Shown: piece after piece, positions 1 through 8,789 of the stretch | Layout: the number at the start of each line of letters is the position of its first letter | How positions within the stretch are numbered: the stretch's first letter is position 1 | Assembly (NCBI RefSeq): GCF_002939705.1 | Contig: NZ_MDCB01000003.1 | Coordinates: forward strand, 62,001-126,000 | Source: Xanthomonas albilineans | Lineage (GTDB): Bacteria > Pseudomonadota > Gammaproteobacteria > Xanthomonadales > Xanthomonadaceae | Direction: 5' to 3' | Length of the DNA: 64,000 bases | Notes under the pieces: model-generated | What the model was told of the DNA's origin: nothing | Databases searched by the model: none | Seen by the model: the letters and a program-made list of their open reading frames with translations, nothing else | Program-made: the position numbers and the translations under genes

Positions 1-1301
1 TTCATAACGATGGCGACCTGACCGCGGTCGAACACGGGCAGCAAGGCTTCGATTGGCGATTTGACATCGAGCCTGTCGAGCTTGCTGACCATGGCCGTGG
101 ACACCGGATCGCGGAACCGCGCCTCGTCGCCGTACACGTGCAACAGGACATCGCTTTCATCGACGATTCCCACCAACTGGCTGCCCTCCATCACCGGCAA
201 CTGCGACACATCGTACAGCTTCATGCGTTGGTAGGCCGTGGTCAGCAGGTCGACCGGGGCGACCACCACGGTGTCGCGTTGGCTGTACGGGCGCAGGATC
301 AGATCGCGCAGATCGCCATACTGTGGACGCTCCAAGAAACCGTTGTCCAGCATCCAATAGTCGTTGTACATCTTCGACAGGTACTTGTTGCCGGTGTCGC
401 AAACGAACACCAGCACGCGCTTCGGCTCGCTCTGCGCGCGACAATATTTCAGCGCCGCGGCCAACAAGGTGCCGGTAGAGGAGCCACCGAGGATGCCCTC
501 CTTGGCCAGCAGTTCGCGCGCGGTGTGGAAGCTTTCCGCATCGCTGATCGAATACGCCTTCTTGACCCGGCTGAAATCGGAAATCTCCGGCAGGAAGTCC
601 TCGCCGATCCCCTCCACCAGCCAGGTAGCGGATTTCTCGCTCAGCGTGCCCTGCTCGATGTACTCGGTCAGGATCGATCCGACCGGGTCGGCCAGCACCA
701 GTTCGGTCTGCGGCGAGGCGGCGGCGAAGGCGCGGGAAAGCCCGGTCACCGTACCGGAACTGCCGCAACCGAACACGATCGCATCCAGCCGTCCGTCCAT
801 CTGCCGCAGGATCTCAGGGCCGGTGCCGAATTCGTGGGCAGCCGGGTTGTCGGGGTTGCCGAACTGATTGATGAAATAGGCGTTGGGGGTTTCGGCAGCG
901 ATGCGCGCGGCCAGATCCTGGTAGTACTCGGGGTGGCCCTTGGCGACGTCGGAGCGGGTCAGCACCACCTCGGCCCCCATTGCCTTGAGGTTGAAGATCT
1001 TTTCCCGGCTCATTTTGTCCGGCACCACCAGGATGAGCTTGTAGCCCTTTTGCTGCGCAACCAGAGCCAGGCCGATGCCGGTGTTGCCCGCAGTTCCCTC
1101 GACCAGCACCGCGCCAGGACGCAGATCGCCACGACGCTCGGCCGCTTCGATCATGGATAGGCCGATACGGTCCTTGATCGAACCGCCAGGATTGGCGCTT
1201 TCCAGCTTCAAATACAGCTCGCACACTCCGGTATCGAGCTTGCTGGCCTTGACGATCGGAGTATCGCCAATCAGGTCGAGGACGGAGGAATGAATGGCCA
1301 T
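1..1301 (-). CDS. cbs: Cystathionine beta-synthase, C-terminus cut by window edge
   Basis: PLP enzyme that condenses serine (or O-acetylserine) with homocysteine or sulfide; cytosolic sulfur amino acid metabolism. The frame reads from an ATG at 1301 through the left edge, giving about 433 residues. The PLP-binding lysine lies in NPGGSIKDR (Lys about 43), a glycine loop GCGSSGTVTG follows near residue 180, and two CBS domains occupy roughly residues 335 to the edge. The CBS pair separates it from plain CysK/CysM. Family members are about 455 residues, so only some 20 residues are missing. It could be a cysteine synthase carrying CBS domains; sequence alone does not settle substrate choice. Confidence 0.92.
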   Translation of the reverse strand, partial: MAIHSSVLDLIGDTPIVKASKLDTGVCELYLKLESANPGGSIKDRIGLSMIEAAERRGDLRPGAVLVEGTAGNTGIGLALVAQQKGYKLILVVPDKMSREKIFNLKAMGAEVVLTRSDVAKGHPEYYQDLAARIAAETPNAYFINQFGNPDNPAAHEFGTGPEILRQMDGRLDAIVFGCGSSGTVTGLSRAFAAASPQTELVLADPVGSILTEYIEQGTLSEKSATWLVEGIGEDFLPEISDFSRVKKAYSISDAESFHTARELLAKEGILGGSSTGTLLAAALKYCRAQSEPKRVLVFVCDTGNKYLSKMYNDYWMLDNGFLERPQYGDLRDLILRPYSQRDTVVVAPVDLLTTAYQRMKLYDVSQLPVMEGSQLVGIVDESDVLLHVYGDEARFRDPVSTAMVSKLDRLDVKSPIEALLPVFDRGQVAIVM

Positions 1302-1421
1302 CGAATTCGGAGACGTCGCACCGCGATGGCGACTGGAACGCTGATTATCCGCGTTCGGACACCGAAAGTGAGAAAAAAGACGAAAAAACCGTACTCCCGG
1401 CTTCAATCGAGATGACGCGGA

Positions 1422-1453
1422 CGGTGGCAGGCCGACGAGGAGGCCTGCCACCG
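1422..1453. repeat. 12-bp inverted repeat between the DUF465 gene and cbs
   Basis: CGGTGGCAGGCC at 1422-1433 pairs perfectly with its complement at 1442-1453 around an 8-base loop. It lies just downstream of the DUF465 stop and upstream of cbs, both on the minus strand. No T-run follows directly on either strand, so a factor-dependent terminator or RNA-stabilising hairpin is more likely than an intrinsic terminator. Confidence 0.6.
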
Positions 1454-1480
1454 CCCGCGACAATGGAACCTGTCAGGGGT

Positions 1481-1699
1481 TCAGTGCGGCTTCTGCTCGT
1501 AGAGGCGCAGCAGCTTTTGCTTGGCCACGAGCTTTTCCCGCTTCATCTGGGCCAAGGTGACATCGTCGATCGGCAGCACGCCGAGTTCGGCGTCCATACA
1601 CTTCTTATCTAAGGTTTTATGGCGCTGGTAAAGCTGCTTGAATTCCGGATCGGACTTGATCAACTCGTCGATTTCGGTCTGCGGTTGCCCTTCGAACAT
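1481..1699 (-). CDS. DUF465 (YdcH-like) small protein
   Basis: A 72-residue charged helical protein starting MFEGQPQTEIDELIKS. The pattern of a short acidic N-terminus, a KTLDKK segment and a C-terminal helix KREKLVAKQKLLRLYEQ matches the DUF465/YdcH family of small cytosolic coiled-coil proteins, whose function is unknown. The frame extends upstream to 1834, but the start at 1699 is chosen because GGAGG sits 6-7 bases before it and the family begins there. It has its own ribosome binding site and is transcribed towards cbs. Confidence 0.85.
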   Translation of the reverse strand: MFEGQPQTEIDELIKSDPEFKQLYQRHKTLDKKCMDAELGVLPIDDVTLAQMKREKLVAKQKLLRLYEQKPH

Positions 1700-2019
1700 A
1701 GGAATTGCCTCCTTCAACTGAAAAACAGGAACGCCCCGGCCATGACGGCACGGGGCGTTGCCTGGGAGCGGAAGCGCTATAGACCGACAGCAGGCCCACC
1801 ACAACGCCCGGGACCATGACCCCGGCGACGCCATCCTGCGGTGCGTGTAACTGCGTCATCGGCTCGGCTCTCCGTTTGGAACCAGGCAGCCGAACGCCGC
1901 CTGGAACACCGACCCTACGCCTCTCAGCCGCCGCCGACAAGAGCGGTCGACGCAGGGCGCCAATTCAGTTGTTCAACACTCAGGCCCAGGGAAAAAACCC
2001 GTTAAACCAACACGAACGC

Positions 2020-2916
2020 TCAAGGCGCAATCACCACCTCGGCAGCACGCGCTTTGGTCGCCGCGCCCTTCTTGCCGACTGCCTGCAGCCGGCCAGCAGC
2101 AACACCACCGTTGACCAGCGCGTCGCGCAGCGCATCGGCGCGCTTCTGCGCCACCCCAGCATCGGCATCGTAGGCTTCGATCCGGACCCGCCCCTTGGCA
2201 CCGATCTGCAGATACTGGGCCAGGGCCTTGGCTTGGCTCGCGGCATCGGCCGACAGCGCTGCCTTGCCGGCACCGAAACCGGCGTCGGTAAAGGTGAACA
2301 CCTCGCCACGCCCCTCGAAGCGCGAGGCCGGCAACTTGGCCCCGGACACCAGCTCGGCTTCTTCGCGCGCCAACTTGGCCGACTTCTGTTGCACGGCGCT
2401 GAGCTTGGCGGTCTGCTGCCCGGCGACACTGCTCAGAGCCTGTTCCGCGTCCTGACGCGCCTGCTGATCGGCCTCGGCAGCCTGACGCAGGCTCTGGGCC
2501 TCCTCGGCCTGGATCTGCGCCTGCACCCGCAGGCGTTCGGCCTCCTGACGCGCACGCGCCGCCTCACGGCGACTGGCCTCGATCAACAGGTCGCCGCGGG
2601 TTTTCTCCAACTGGTCGACCTGACGCCGCGCCAGCTCCGCACGCGCCATGGTCTCGGCGATCTCGACCCGGCGCTCGGCCAGGTAGCGCGCCTCCTCGCG
2701 CTCGTTGCGCTTGGCGTTGGCGAACCCGGCAAGCGCCTGCTGCGCCTGCAAACGCTCGTAGGCGGCGACGTCGGCAGTGCGCGGATCGGCCTGCAGCGCC
2801 ACCAGACGCTGATTCAACACCGCCAGCTCCGGATCGTCGGCAGCCACGGCCATCAACGGCGCCAGCAGCAGTACCAGCGCGGCCGGCCACCATCCCCCTG
2901 TCAAACGACGGCTCAT
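2020..2916 (-). CDS. Coiled-coil OmpA-family envelope protein
   Basis: 298 residues. A signal peptide (about 1-25, cleavage after AVAA) is followed by a long Ala/Glu/Arg-rich coiled coil (about 40-190) and a C-terminal OmpA-like region (about 205-298) starting near GEVFTFTDAGFGAGKAALS, with the family pattern of a C-terminal helix after RADALRDALV. OmpA-like domains bind peptidoglycan, so this is probably a periplasmic wall-linking protein. Its start overlaps the stop of the DUF4398 gene by four bases (ATGA), indicating translational coupling. The exact role is unknown. Confidence 0.8.
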   Translation of the reverse strand: MSRRLTGGWWPAALVLLLAPLMAVAADDPELAVLNQRLVALQADPRTADVAAYERLQAQQALAGFANAKRNEREEARYLAERRVEIAETMARAELARRQVDQLEKTRGDLLIEASRREAARARQEAERLRVQAQIQAEEAQSLRQAAEADQQARQDAEQALSSVAGQQTAKLSAVQQKSAKLAREEAELVSGAKLPASRFEGRGEVFTFTDAGFGAGKAALSADAASQAKALAQYLQIGAKGRVRIEAYDADAGVAQKRADALRDALVNGGVAAGRLQAVGKKGAATKARAAEVVIAP

Positions 2917-3311
2917 GGGTGCGCCTCCCCGGTACCGAGCGTGTGTTCCAGTTGCGCCACTTCCGCCTGGCGCTGCTTGAGCTGGGCATTGGCCACCGCC
3001 TCCTCACTGCGCGCCCGCGCCAGGTCGGCATCGGCCGCCACGCGCAGCGCCAACTGTGGCGCGGCCTTGCGCTGGCGGCGGTCCGAGGCAGCCTGCTGGG
3101 CCTGCTCCAGGCCCTGCCGGGCGCTGGCGATCAGGTCCGGGGCGTACTGATCGGCATCGGCCTGGATTGCGCGCTGAACCGCCTGCTGCGCAGCCATCAA
3201 CTCGGGCGAAGCGACTTGAGCGAAGGCGGCGGGCGCAGCAAACAACACCAATACGGCTGCCACTACATATACATACTGCTGACAAGAGAAGTGTGCGAAG
3301 CTAGTTTTCAT
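2913..3311 (-). CDS. DUF4398-domain exported protein
   Basis: 132 residues with an N-terminal hydrophobic segment (about 15-31, ending AAFAQ) and a helical domain rich in Ala, Gln and Arg, matching the DUF4398 family of Gram-negative periplasmic proteins. It is the upstream partner of the OmpA-family gene (4-base overlap). DUF4398 and OmpA proteins are often adjacent, which suggests a joint envelope function, but none has been defined. I see no clear Shine-Dalgarno sequence before the ATG at 3311. Confidence 0.78.
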   Translation of the reverse strand: MKTSFAHFSCQQYVYVVAAVLVLFAAPAAFAQVASPELMAAQQAVQRAIQADADQYAPDLIASARQGLEQAQQAASDRRQRKAAPQLALRVAADADLARARSEEAVANAQLKQRQAEVAQLEHTLGTGEAHP

Positions 3312-3417
3312 TAAGGGGGGCCGTGGACGGAGACGTCAATCGCGGCTATTGTCGGAAGCCTGTGACACGCTTGCAACTTGCAACGGGCGACACAGGATTT
3401 TTTGGGAATCATTGCAC

Positions 3418-4557
3418 ATGGATATCGGCTACTTTCTGAAGCTGATGACCGAAAAGAACGCCTCGGACATGTTCCTGACAACGGGAGCACCGATCTATAT
3501 CAAGATCGAGGGCAAACTGTATCCACTCGGCGCTACTGGCCTGCCGCCGGGGATGGTCAAAAAAATCGCCTACTCGCTGATGGACGAGGGACAGGTACCC
3601 CAGTTCGAACGCGATCTGGAACTCAATATGGCTGTCGCCGTGCAGGACGCAGGACGCTTCCGCGTCAACGCGTTCAAGCAGCGCGGCGAGGTCGGCATGG
3701 TGATCCGGGCCATTCGCAGCAAGATTCCCAGCATTGAGGAGCTGCATCTGCCACAGGTCCTCAAGGACGTAATCATGACCCCGCGCGGATTGGTCCTGGT
3801 GGTCGGCTCGACCGGCTCGGGCAAGTCCACCTCGCTGGCATCGATGATCGATTTCCGCAACAGCACCACCACCGGCCATATCCTCACCATCGAAGATCCG
3901 ATCGAGTACCTACACAAACACAAGCTGTCCATCGTCAACCAACGCGAAGTCGGCCTGGACACCCATGCGTTCCAAAACGCATTGAAGAATGCGATGCGCG
4001 AAGCACCGGATGTGATCCTGATCGGCGAAATTCTGGACGCGGAGACCATGGAAGCGGCCATCGCCTTCGCCGAGACAGGCCATCTGTGTCTGGCGACCTT
4101 GCACTCCAACAACGCCGACCAGACGATCGAACGCATCCTCAATTTCTTTCCCGAGAGCGCACACAAGAACGTTCTGATGAACCTGTCGCTGAATCTGCGC
4201 GCAGTGATCTCGCAACGGCTGGTCAAGGACAAAGATGGGCGCCGCCGCCCCGCCTCGGAAGTGCTGTTGAACACGCCGATGATCCGCGACCTGCTGCGCC
4301 GCGGCCAGGTCCACGAGATCAAGCAGGCGATGGAGGAATCGCTGGAAGAGGGCATGGAAACCTTCGACCAGTGTTTGTTCCGGATGGTCAAGGAGGACAA
4401 GATCGATCAGGAAGCGGCACTGCGCGCGGCCGACTCGCGCGACGGCCTGGCGCTGAAGTTCCGCTTGTCCGAGGGCGCCAGCGGCGAGCACAACCCCTAC
4501 GAAGACTACGAAAACGACACCGGCGCCTCGTCGCAGATCACACACGGCTTCGTCTGA
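3418..4557 (+). CDS. pilU: Type IV pilus retraction ATPase PilU
   Basis: 379 residues, a PilT/PilU-family hexameric ATPase at the cytoplasmic base of the type IV pilus that assists pilus retraction and twitching. Walker A is GSTGSGKS (130-137), the Walker B region reads VILIGEILDAET, and the His-box region reads TGHLCLATLHSNN. The longer acidic C-terminal tail (DYENDTGASS) is PilU-like rather than PilT-like. The frame opens at 3349, but the ATG at 3418 gives the normal PilU N-terminus. Usual neighbour pilT is not beside it: the upstream genes are divergent envelope genes. The usual GEIRD box reads GEILD here. Confidence 0.93.
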   Translation: MDIGYFLKLMTEKNASDMFLTTGAPIYIKIEGKLYPLGATGLPPGMVKKIAYSLMDEGQVPQFERDLELNMAVAVQDAGRFRVNAFKQRGEVGMVIRAIRSKIPSIEELHLPQVLKDVIMTPRGLVLVVGSTGSGKSTSLASMIDFRNSTTTGHILTIEDPIEYLHKHKLSIVNQREVGLDTHAFQNALKNAMREAPDVILIGEILDAETMEAAIAFAETGHLCLATLHSNNADQTIERILNFFPESAHKNVLMNLSLNLRAVISQRLVKDKDGRRRPASEVLLNTPMIRDLLRRGQVHEIKQAMEESLEEGMETFDQCLFRMVKEDKIDQEAALRAADSRDGLALKFRLSEGASGEHNPYEDYENDTGASSQITHGFV

Positions 4558-4610
4558 ACCACGGTCAGAGCCGGCCGACGCCACTCTCAGCGGCGCCCGG
4601 CACCGCGCGC

Positions 4611-5270
4611 TCAGCCTTGCGCGTCCGGCTGGCGCTCCGGGCGGGCAGCGTCGAAGGCCGGCAGCGCAAGGCATGCCCGCTCGATCCGTTCCAGCGTCGG
4701 ATAGGCCTGCATGTCGACACCGAAACGACGCGCGTTGTAGACCTGCGGCACCAGGCAGCAGTCAGCCAGGCCAGGGTGCGCACCGTGACAGAAGGTACCT
4801 GTGTCGGCCGACTCGGCAAGCAACTGTTCTAACGCGTCGAATCCGGTCGTGATCCAGTGCCGCGTCCATTCTTCACGCTCGGGCTGCGGCACGTTCCAGT
4901 CGCGCTCGAAGAACTGGCTCACGCGCAGATTGTTGAGCGGATGGATGTCGCAGGCGATCAGTTGCGCCAACCCGCGCACGCGTGCGCGGTCGATCGGCGC
5001 ATCTGGCAGCAGCGGCGGCTCCGGCCAGCGCTCATCTAGGTATTCCAGGATCGCCAGCGACTGACGGATCGGCTGACCATCATGGCACAGCGTCGGCACC
5101 AGTTCCTGCGGGTTGAGCCGCGCATATTCCGGGCAATGCTGCTGGCCGCCGTCGCGCAGCAGATGAACCGGCAGCGCCTGGTAGCTCAGCCGCTTGAGCT
5201 GCAACCCGATGCGGACCCGGTAGGCGGCACTGGAGCGCCAGTAGGTGTAAAGCCGCAATACCTCTTGCAT
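4611..5270 (-). CDS. maiA: Maleylacetoacetate isomerase
   Basis: 219 residues of the zeta-class glutathione S-transferase family, isomerising maleylacetoacetate to fumarylacetoacetate in tyrosine degradation (cytosol, glutathione-dependent). The N-terminal thioredoxin-like domain carries YTYWRSSAAYRVRIGLQLK with the active-site Ser-Ser pair, followed by the QSLAILEYLDE glutathione-binding segment; the C-terminal half is helical. The ATG at 5270 (MQEVLRLYTYW) fits the family better than the upstream ATG at 5291. It lies 97 bases downstream of fah on the same strand, a likely operon. Confidence 0.92.
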   Translation of the reverse strand: MQEVLRLYTYWRSSAAYRVRIGLQLKRLSYQALPVHLLRDGGQQHCPEYARLNPQELVPTLCHDGQPIRQSLAILEYLDERWPEPPLLPDAPIDRARVRGLAQLIACDIHPLNNLRVSQFFERDWNVPQPEREEWTRHWITTGFDALEQLLAESADTGTFCHGAHPGLADCCLVPQVYNARRFGVDMQAYPTLERIERACLALPAFDAARPERQPDAQG

Positions 5271-5367
5271 GTCCACCCTTCGTCTGCACAAGCGACAACG
5301 ATACCGATGGACACGCTCGCCGCAACGCCATCGGTCGTCCCGACACCGCCACTGCCCGGCTCAGGGA

Positions 5368-6357
5368 TCAGGGTCGCGGCGCCTGCTGGATGCGCTGCTC
5401 GATCGCGCCGAAGATGCTGGCGCCGTCGCGATCCAGCATCTCGATCCGCACGATGTCGCCGAAGGACAGGTACGGTGTGCCCGGCATACCGTCGCGCAAG
5501 GTTTCCACGGTCCGCCGCTCGGCGAGACAGGAGGCGCCGCGCGTCGTGTCGTGGTTGGCAATCGTACCCGAGCCGATCACCGCACCAGCCGCCAATGGCC
5601 GGGTCCTGGCCGCATGCGCGACCAGCTGGGCGAAATCGAACTGCATGTCCTCGCCGGCTTCCGGCGCGCCGAACCAGACACCGTTGATATGGGTCACCAG
5701 CGGCAGATGCACCTTGTCGTCGCGCCAGGCCTCGCCCAGTTCGTCCGGGGTGACGAACACCGGCGACAGCGCCGAGCGCGGCTTGGACTGTACGAAACCA
5801 AAACCCTTGGCCAATTCGGCCGGAATCAGATTGCGCAGCGAAATGTCGTTGACCAGGCCGATCAACTGGATGTGTGTGGCAGCCTGCGCCACATCCACCG
5901 CCATCGGCACATCGTCGGTCACCACCACGATCTCCGCCTCCAGGTCGATACCGTGCTCCTCGCTGACCGCCTTGACCGCATCGCGCGGGCCATAAAAACC
6001 GGCGCTCACCGCCTGGTACATCAGCGGATCGGTGTAGAAGCTCTCCGGCACCTCAGCACCGCGCGCGCGCCGCACACGCTCCACGTGCGGCAGATACGCG
6101 CTGCCGTCGAGGAACTCGTAGGCGCGGGGCAGCGGTGCGGCCAGCGCCACCATGTCCAGGTCGAACTGCCCGTCGGCGCTGCCAGCATTGAGCGATTCGG
6201 ACAACGCGTTCAGGCGCGGCGCCAGTGTGCTCCAGTCCTCCAGCGCGCGCTGCAAGGTCGGGGCGATGCCAGTGGCGCGCACCGCGCGGGTGAGGTCGCG
6301 CGAGACGACGATCAAGGTACCGTCACGGCCGCCTTCCTTTAGTGAACCTAGCTTCAT
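5368..6357 (-). CDS. Fumarylacetoacetate hydrolase family protein
   Basis: 329 residues. It hydrolyses fumarylacetoacetate to fumarate and acetoacetate, the last step of tyrosine breakdown. The FAH fold is shown by the metal-site run IDLEAEIVVVTDDVPM (acidic ligands), the LVNDISLRNL segment, and GSGTIANHD near the C-terminus. It is shorter than the eukaryotic-type enzyme (about 420) but normal for the bacterial subgroup. With maiA just downstream, and hmgA and hppD about 25 kb away, the homogentisate pathway is complete in this window. The physiological substrate is inferred from context. Confidence 0.9.
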   Translation of the reverse strand: MKLGSLKEGGRDGTLIVVSRDLTRAVRATGIAPTLQRALEDWSTLAPRLNALSESLNAGSADGQFDLDMVALAAPLPRAYEFLDGSAYLPHVERVRRARGAEVPESFYTDPLMYQAVSAGFYGPRDAVKAVSEEHGIDLEAEIVVVTDDVPMAVDVAQAATHIQLIGLVNDISLRNLIPAELAKGFGFVQSKPRSALSPVFVTPDELGEAWRDDKVHLPLVTHINGVWFGAPEAGEDMQFDFAQLVAHAARTRPLAAGAVIGSGTIANHDTTRGASCLAERRTVETLRDGMPGTPYLSFGDIVRIEMLDRDGASIFGAIEQRIQQAPRP

Positions 6358-6436
6358 GTCCGTCCATTGCGGGGTCTAATGGGGTAATTCTACGACCAGA
6401 AGCCGGCTTGGTTTCAATCGAAACTTAAACCGCATT

Positions 6437-6465
6437 TTGTGCGACACGCCAATTCAGGGTATACT
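6437..6465 (+). promoter_or_regulatory. Strong sigma70-type promoter of rhlE
   Basis: TTGTGC (6437-6442), a 17-base spacer and TATACT (6460-6465) form a near-consensus promoter. Transcription would start near 6472, giving a leader of about 230 bases before the rhlE ATG. The sequence lies in a short lower-GC stretch between the divergent fah and rhlE genes. Confidence 0.7.
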
Positions 6466-6703
6466 ACGGAAGTCTGCATGCGGTCGTCCGTTTCCCTCAA
6501 GGACCGCCGGCGAGGCCAGGATCGCCCGATCCGCTCGCCCGCTCCACCCGACGCCTTTCGTGGTGCCGACAAACCCGAGCCTTGCGCTCCGGGTCGATCC
6601 ACACCATCTCGCAGCGCGGTTCACGGGAACGCTCCGAGCCTCACTTACTTGCGTCTGCGCGCCGGGCTGGTCCCGGCGTCGACGTGTGACCTGGAGCATC
6701 CTG

Positions 6704-8074
6704 ATGTCGTTCGAATCCCTGGGCCTTGCGCCCTTCCTGCTGCGTGCGCTGGCCGAGCAGGGCTATGAAACCCCCACCCCGATCCAGTCGCAGGCGATTC
6801 CTGTGGCACTGCAGGGCCACGACCTGATGGCCGGCGCGCAAACCGGCACCGGCAAAACCGCCGCGTTCGGCCTGCCGCTGCTGCAACACCTGGGCACCTC
6901 GGCGCAGACGGTGGGCTCGGGCCCGCGCAAGCCACGCGCACTGATCCTGACCCCGACCCGCGAACTGGCCACCCAGGTTCACGACAGCCTGCGCGGCTAC
7001 AGCAAGTATCTGCGCATTCCCAGCGCCACCATCTACGGTGGCGTGGGCATGGGCAACCAGCTCGACGCGCTGCGCCGGGGCGTGGATCTGCTGATCGCCT
7101 GCCCGGGGCGCCTGCTCGACCATCTCGAGCGCCGCAGCGTGGACCTGTCCGGCATCGAGATCCTGGTTCTGGACGAGGCCGACCGCATGCTCGACATGGG
7201 CTTCCTGCCGTCGATCAAACGCATCCTGACCAAGCTGCCCAAGCAAAACCGGCAGACCCTGTTGTTCTCGGCCACCTTCGAGGAAGGCATCAAGCAGTTG
7301 GCCCGCGAGTTCATGCACAACCCGCAGGAAATCCAGGCCACTCCGAGCAACACCGTCGCCGACACCATCGCCCACCGCGTACACCCGGTCGATGGCGCGC
7401 GCAAGCGCGAACTGCTGCTGCACCTGCTGGCGGGCGACTCGCGCAAGCAGACGCTGGTGTTCGCACGCACCAAGCATGGCGCCGACAAGCTGACCACGTT
7501 CCTGGACAAGTCCGGAATCAAGGCCGCGGCGATCCACGGCAACAAGAGCCAGGGCCAGCGTCTGCGCGCGCTGGGCGACTTCAAGGCCAGCCGGATCACT
7601 GTCTTGGTGGCGACCGACATCGCCGCGCGCGGCATCGACATCGACCAGTTGCCGCAAGTCATTAACTACGACCTGCCGATGGTCGCCGAGGACTACGTGC
7701 ACCGCATCGGCCGTACCGGCCGCAACGGCGCCCAAGGCGAGGCAGTCTCGCTGGTGGCGCAGGACGAAGCCAAGCTGCTGCGCGCGATCGCGCGCCTGCT
7801 CAAGCGCGATATGGACATTCGCGACGTGCCGGGTTTCGAGCCAGCCACACCGATCCGCTGGGGCAACAACAACCCACCGGACGAGCGTCCGGGCGGCAAC
7901 CGTCCACCGCGCCGCGGCAGCCATGCACGACGCGGACACGGTGATGCGCCGTCGCACGCGCACGCGGGCAGCAAGAAGCCCGGCGGCCACCACGCCGACG
8001 GTGCCCGCCGCCAGGGTCAGGGACGCCGCCAGGGCAATGGCGGCAACCGCCCGCCCAGCAACGCTCCGCACTGA
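6704..8074 (+). CDS. rhlE: DEAD-box ATP-dependent RNA helicase RhlE
   Basis: 456 residues. A Q motif ([10 protein letters not shown], about 24-33), motif I AQTGTGKT (45-52), motif II DEAD (about 156), motif III SAT and motif [10 protein letters not shown] define a DEAD-box RNA helicase that remodels structured RNA and ribosome intermediates in the cytosol. The C-terminal tail is rich in Gly, Arg, His and Pro, typical of RhlE/CsdA-like RNA-binding extensions. The ATG at 6704 has GGAG eight bases upstream and gives the RhlE start MSFESLGL; the frame is open back to 6437 but that part lies in the leader. Confidence 0.94.
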   Translation: MSFESLGLAPFLLRALAEQGYETPTPIQSQAIPVALQGHDLMAGAQTGTGKTAAFGLPLLQHLGTSAQTVGSGPRKPRALILTPTRELATQVHDSLRGYSKYLRIPSATIYGGVGMGNQLDALRRGVDLLIACPGRLLDHLERRSVDLSGIEILVLDEADRMLDMGFLPSIKRILTKLPKQNRQTLLFSATFEEGIKQLAREFMHNPQEIQATPSNTVADTIAHRVHPVDGARKRELLLHLLAGDSRKQTLVFARTKHGADKLTTFLDKSGIKAAAIHGNKSQGQRLRALGDFKASRITVLVATDIAARGIDIDQLPQVINYDLPMVAEDYVHRIGRTGRNGAQGEAVSLVAQDEAKLLRAIARLLKRDMDIRDVPGFEPATPIRWGNNNPPDERPGGNRPPRRGSHARRGHGDAPSHAHAGSKKPGGHHADGARRQGQGRRQGNGGNRPPSNAPH

Positions 8075-8116
8075 AGCCAGGACACAGTCTGCCAGCCCGC
8101 GTGGACGTATCCACAA

Positions 8117-8138
8117 ATGCCGCCCTTCGGGGCGGCAT
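8117..8138. terminator. UUCG-loop hairpin after rhlE
   Basis: ATGCCGCCC, loop TTCG, then GGGCGGCAT: a perfect 9-bp stem capped by the very stable UUCG tetraloop, 43 bases after the rhlE stop. No T-run follows, so it may act as a factor-dependent terminator or protect the 3' end of the rhlE mRNA. Confidence 0.5.
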
Positions 8139-8190
8139 GCAGCTCGGCCCATCTCCCATAGCAGTAGCCAGGGCATACACGATCACGCCA

Positions 8191-8219
8191 CTGATATCGC
8201 GCGACTCTCCTCATACAAT
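8191..8219 (+). promoter_or_regulatory. Promoter predicted to give a leaderless queD mRNA
   Basis: CTGATA (8191-8196), a 17-base spacer and TACAAT (8214-8219). The -10 element ends 6 bases before the queD ATG at 8226, so the expected start point is the A of the ATG itself. No Shine-Dalgarno sequence is present. Confidence 0.55.
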
Positions 8220-8225
8220 GTCACG

Positions 8226-8588
8226 ATGGACATCTTCAAAGTTTTCACCCTAGAAGCGGCACACCGCCTGCCCAACGTACCGCCAGGTCACAAATGCGCG
8301 CGTCTGCACGGACATTCGTTCCGGGTCGAATTGCACGTCAGTGGGGAGCCAGATCCCGAAACCGGCTGGCTCGTTGATTTCGGCGACATCAAGGCTGCGT
8401 TCCTGCCGCTCTACGAGCAACTCGACCACCACTACCTCAACGACATCGAGGGCCTGGAAAATCCGACCAGCGAGCGTCTGGCCGTGTGGATCTGGGAGCG
8501 CCTCAAGCCAGTCCTGCCTATCCTCAGCGAAGTGGTGGTGCACGAGACCTGCACCTCCGGCTGCCGCTATCGCGGCCCTGCGGCCTGA
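8226..8588 (+). CDS. queD: 6-carboxytetrahydropterin synthase QueD
   Basis: 120 residues of the 6-pyruvoyltetrahydropterin synthase fold, making 6-carboxy-tetrahydropterin in queuosine biosynthesis. Zinc-binding histidines are in EAAHRLP and in the [12 protein letters not shown] pair, a cysteine lies at [10 protein letters not shown], and the C-terminal catalytic region is [14 protein letters not shown]. Length is normal for QueD. The ATG at 8226 ([16 protein letters not shown]) matches the family; the frame opens upstream inside rhlE. queF, a later step in the same pathway, lies at 19.8-20.7 kb. Confidence 0.93.
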   Translation: MDIFKVFTLEAAHRLPNVPPGHKCARLHGHSFRVELHVSGEPDPETGWLVDFGDIKAAFLPLYEQLDHHYLNDIEGLENPTSERLAVWIWERLKPVLPILSEVVVHETCTSGCRYRGPAA

Positions 8589-8719
8589 GCCCGACGGGTC
8601 GCCGCACACGCCCCAGCCCGCGACCACATCCCGAACGCCACCGGGAGCGTCTAATTTTTAATTCAAGTTATTGATTTTGAATAAATTTAAACGGATCCTG
8701 AGCGGCTTCAGAAAAATCA

Positions 8720-8760
8720 TGTTGCAATGCAGCAGGATCGGAGTATGTTGCGCTGCAACA
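8720..8760 (+). promoter_or_regulatory. Two PhaR-like palindromes over the phasin promoter
   Basis: TGTTGCAATGCAGCA (8720-8734) and TGTTGCGCTGCAACA (8746-8760) are palindromes of the form TGTTGC-N3-GCAACA, the second exact and the first with one mismatch, centred 26 bases apart. They overlap a possible promoter, TTGCAA (8722-8727) and TATGTT (8744-8749). TGC-rich palindromes upstream of phasin genes are the known target type of the PHA-responsive repressor PhaR, so autoregulated phasin repression is inferred. Confidence 0.6.
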
Positions 8761-8789
8761 GCCAATCAGCATTCCCACGGAGTTGCATG

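Noticed and set aside
6641..8176. 511-residue frame opposite rhlE
   Set aside because: Antisense shadow of a clear DEAD-box helicase gene.
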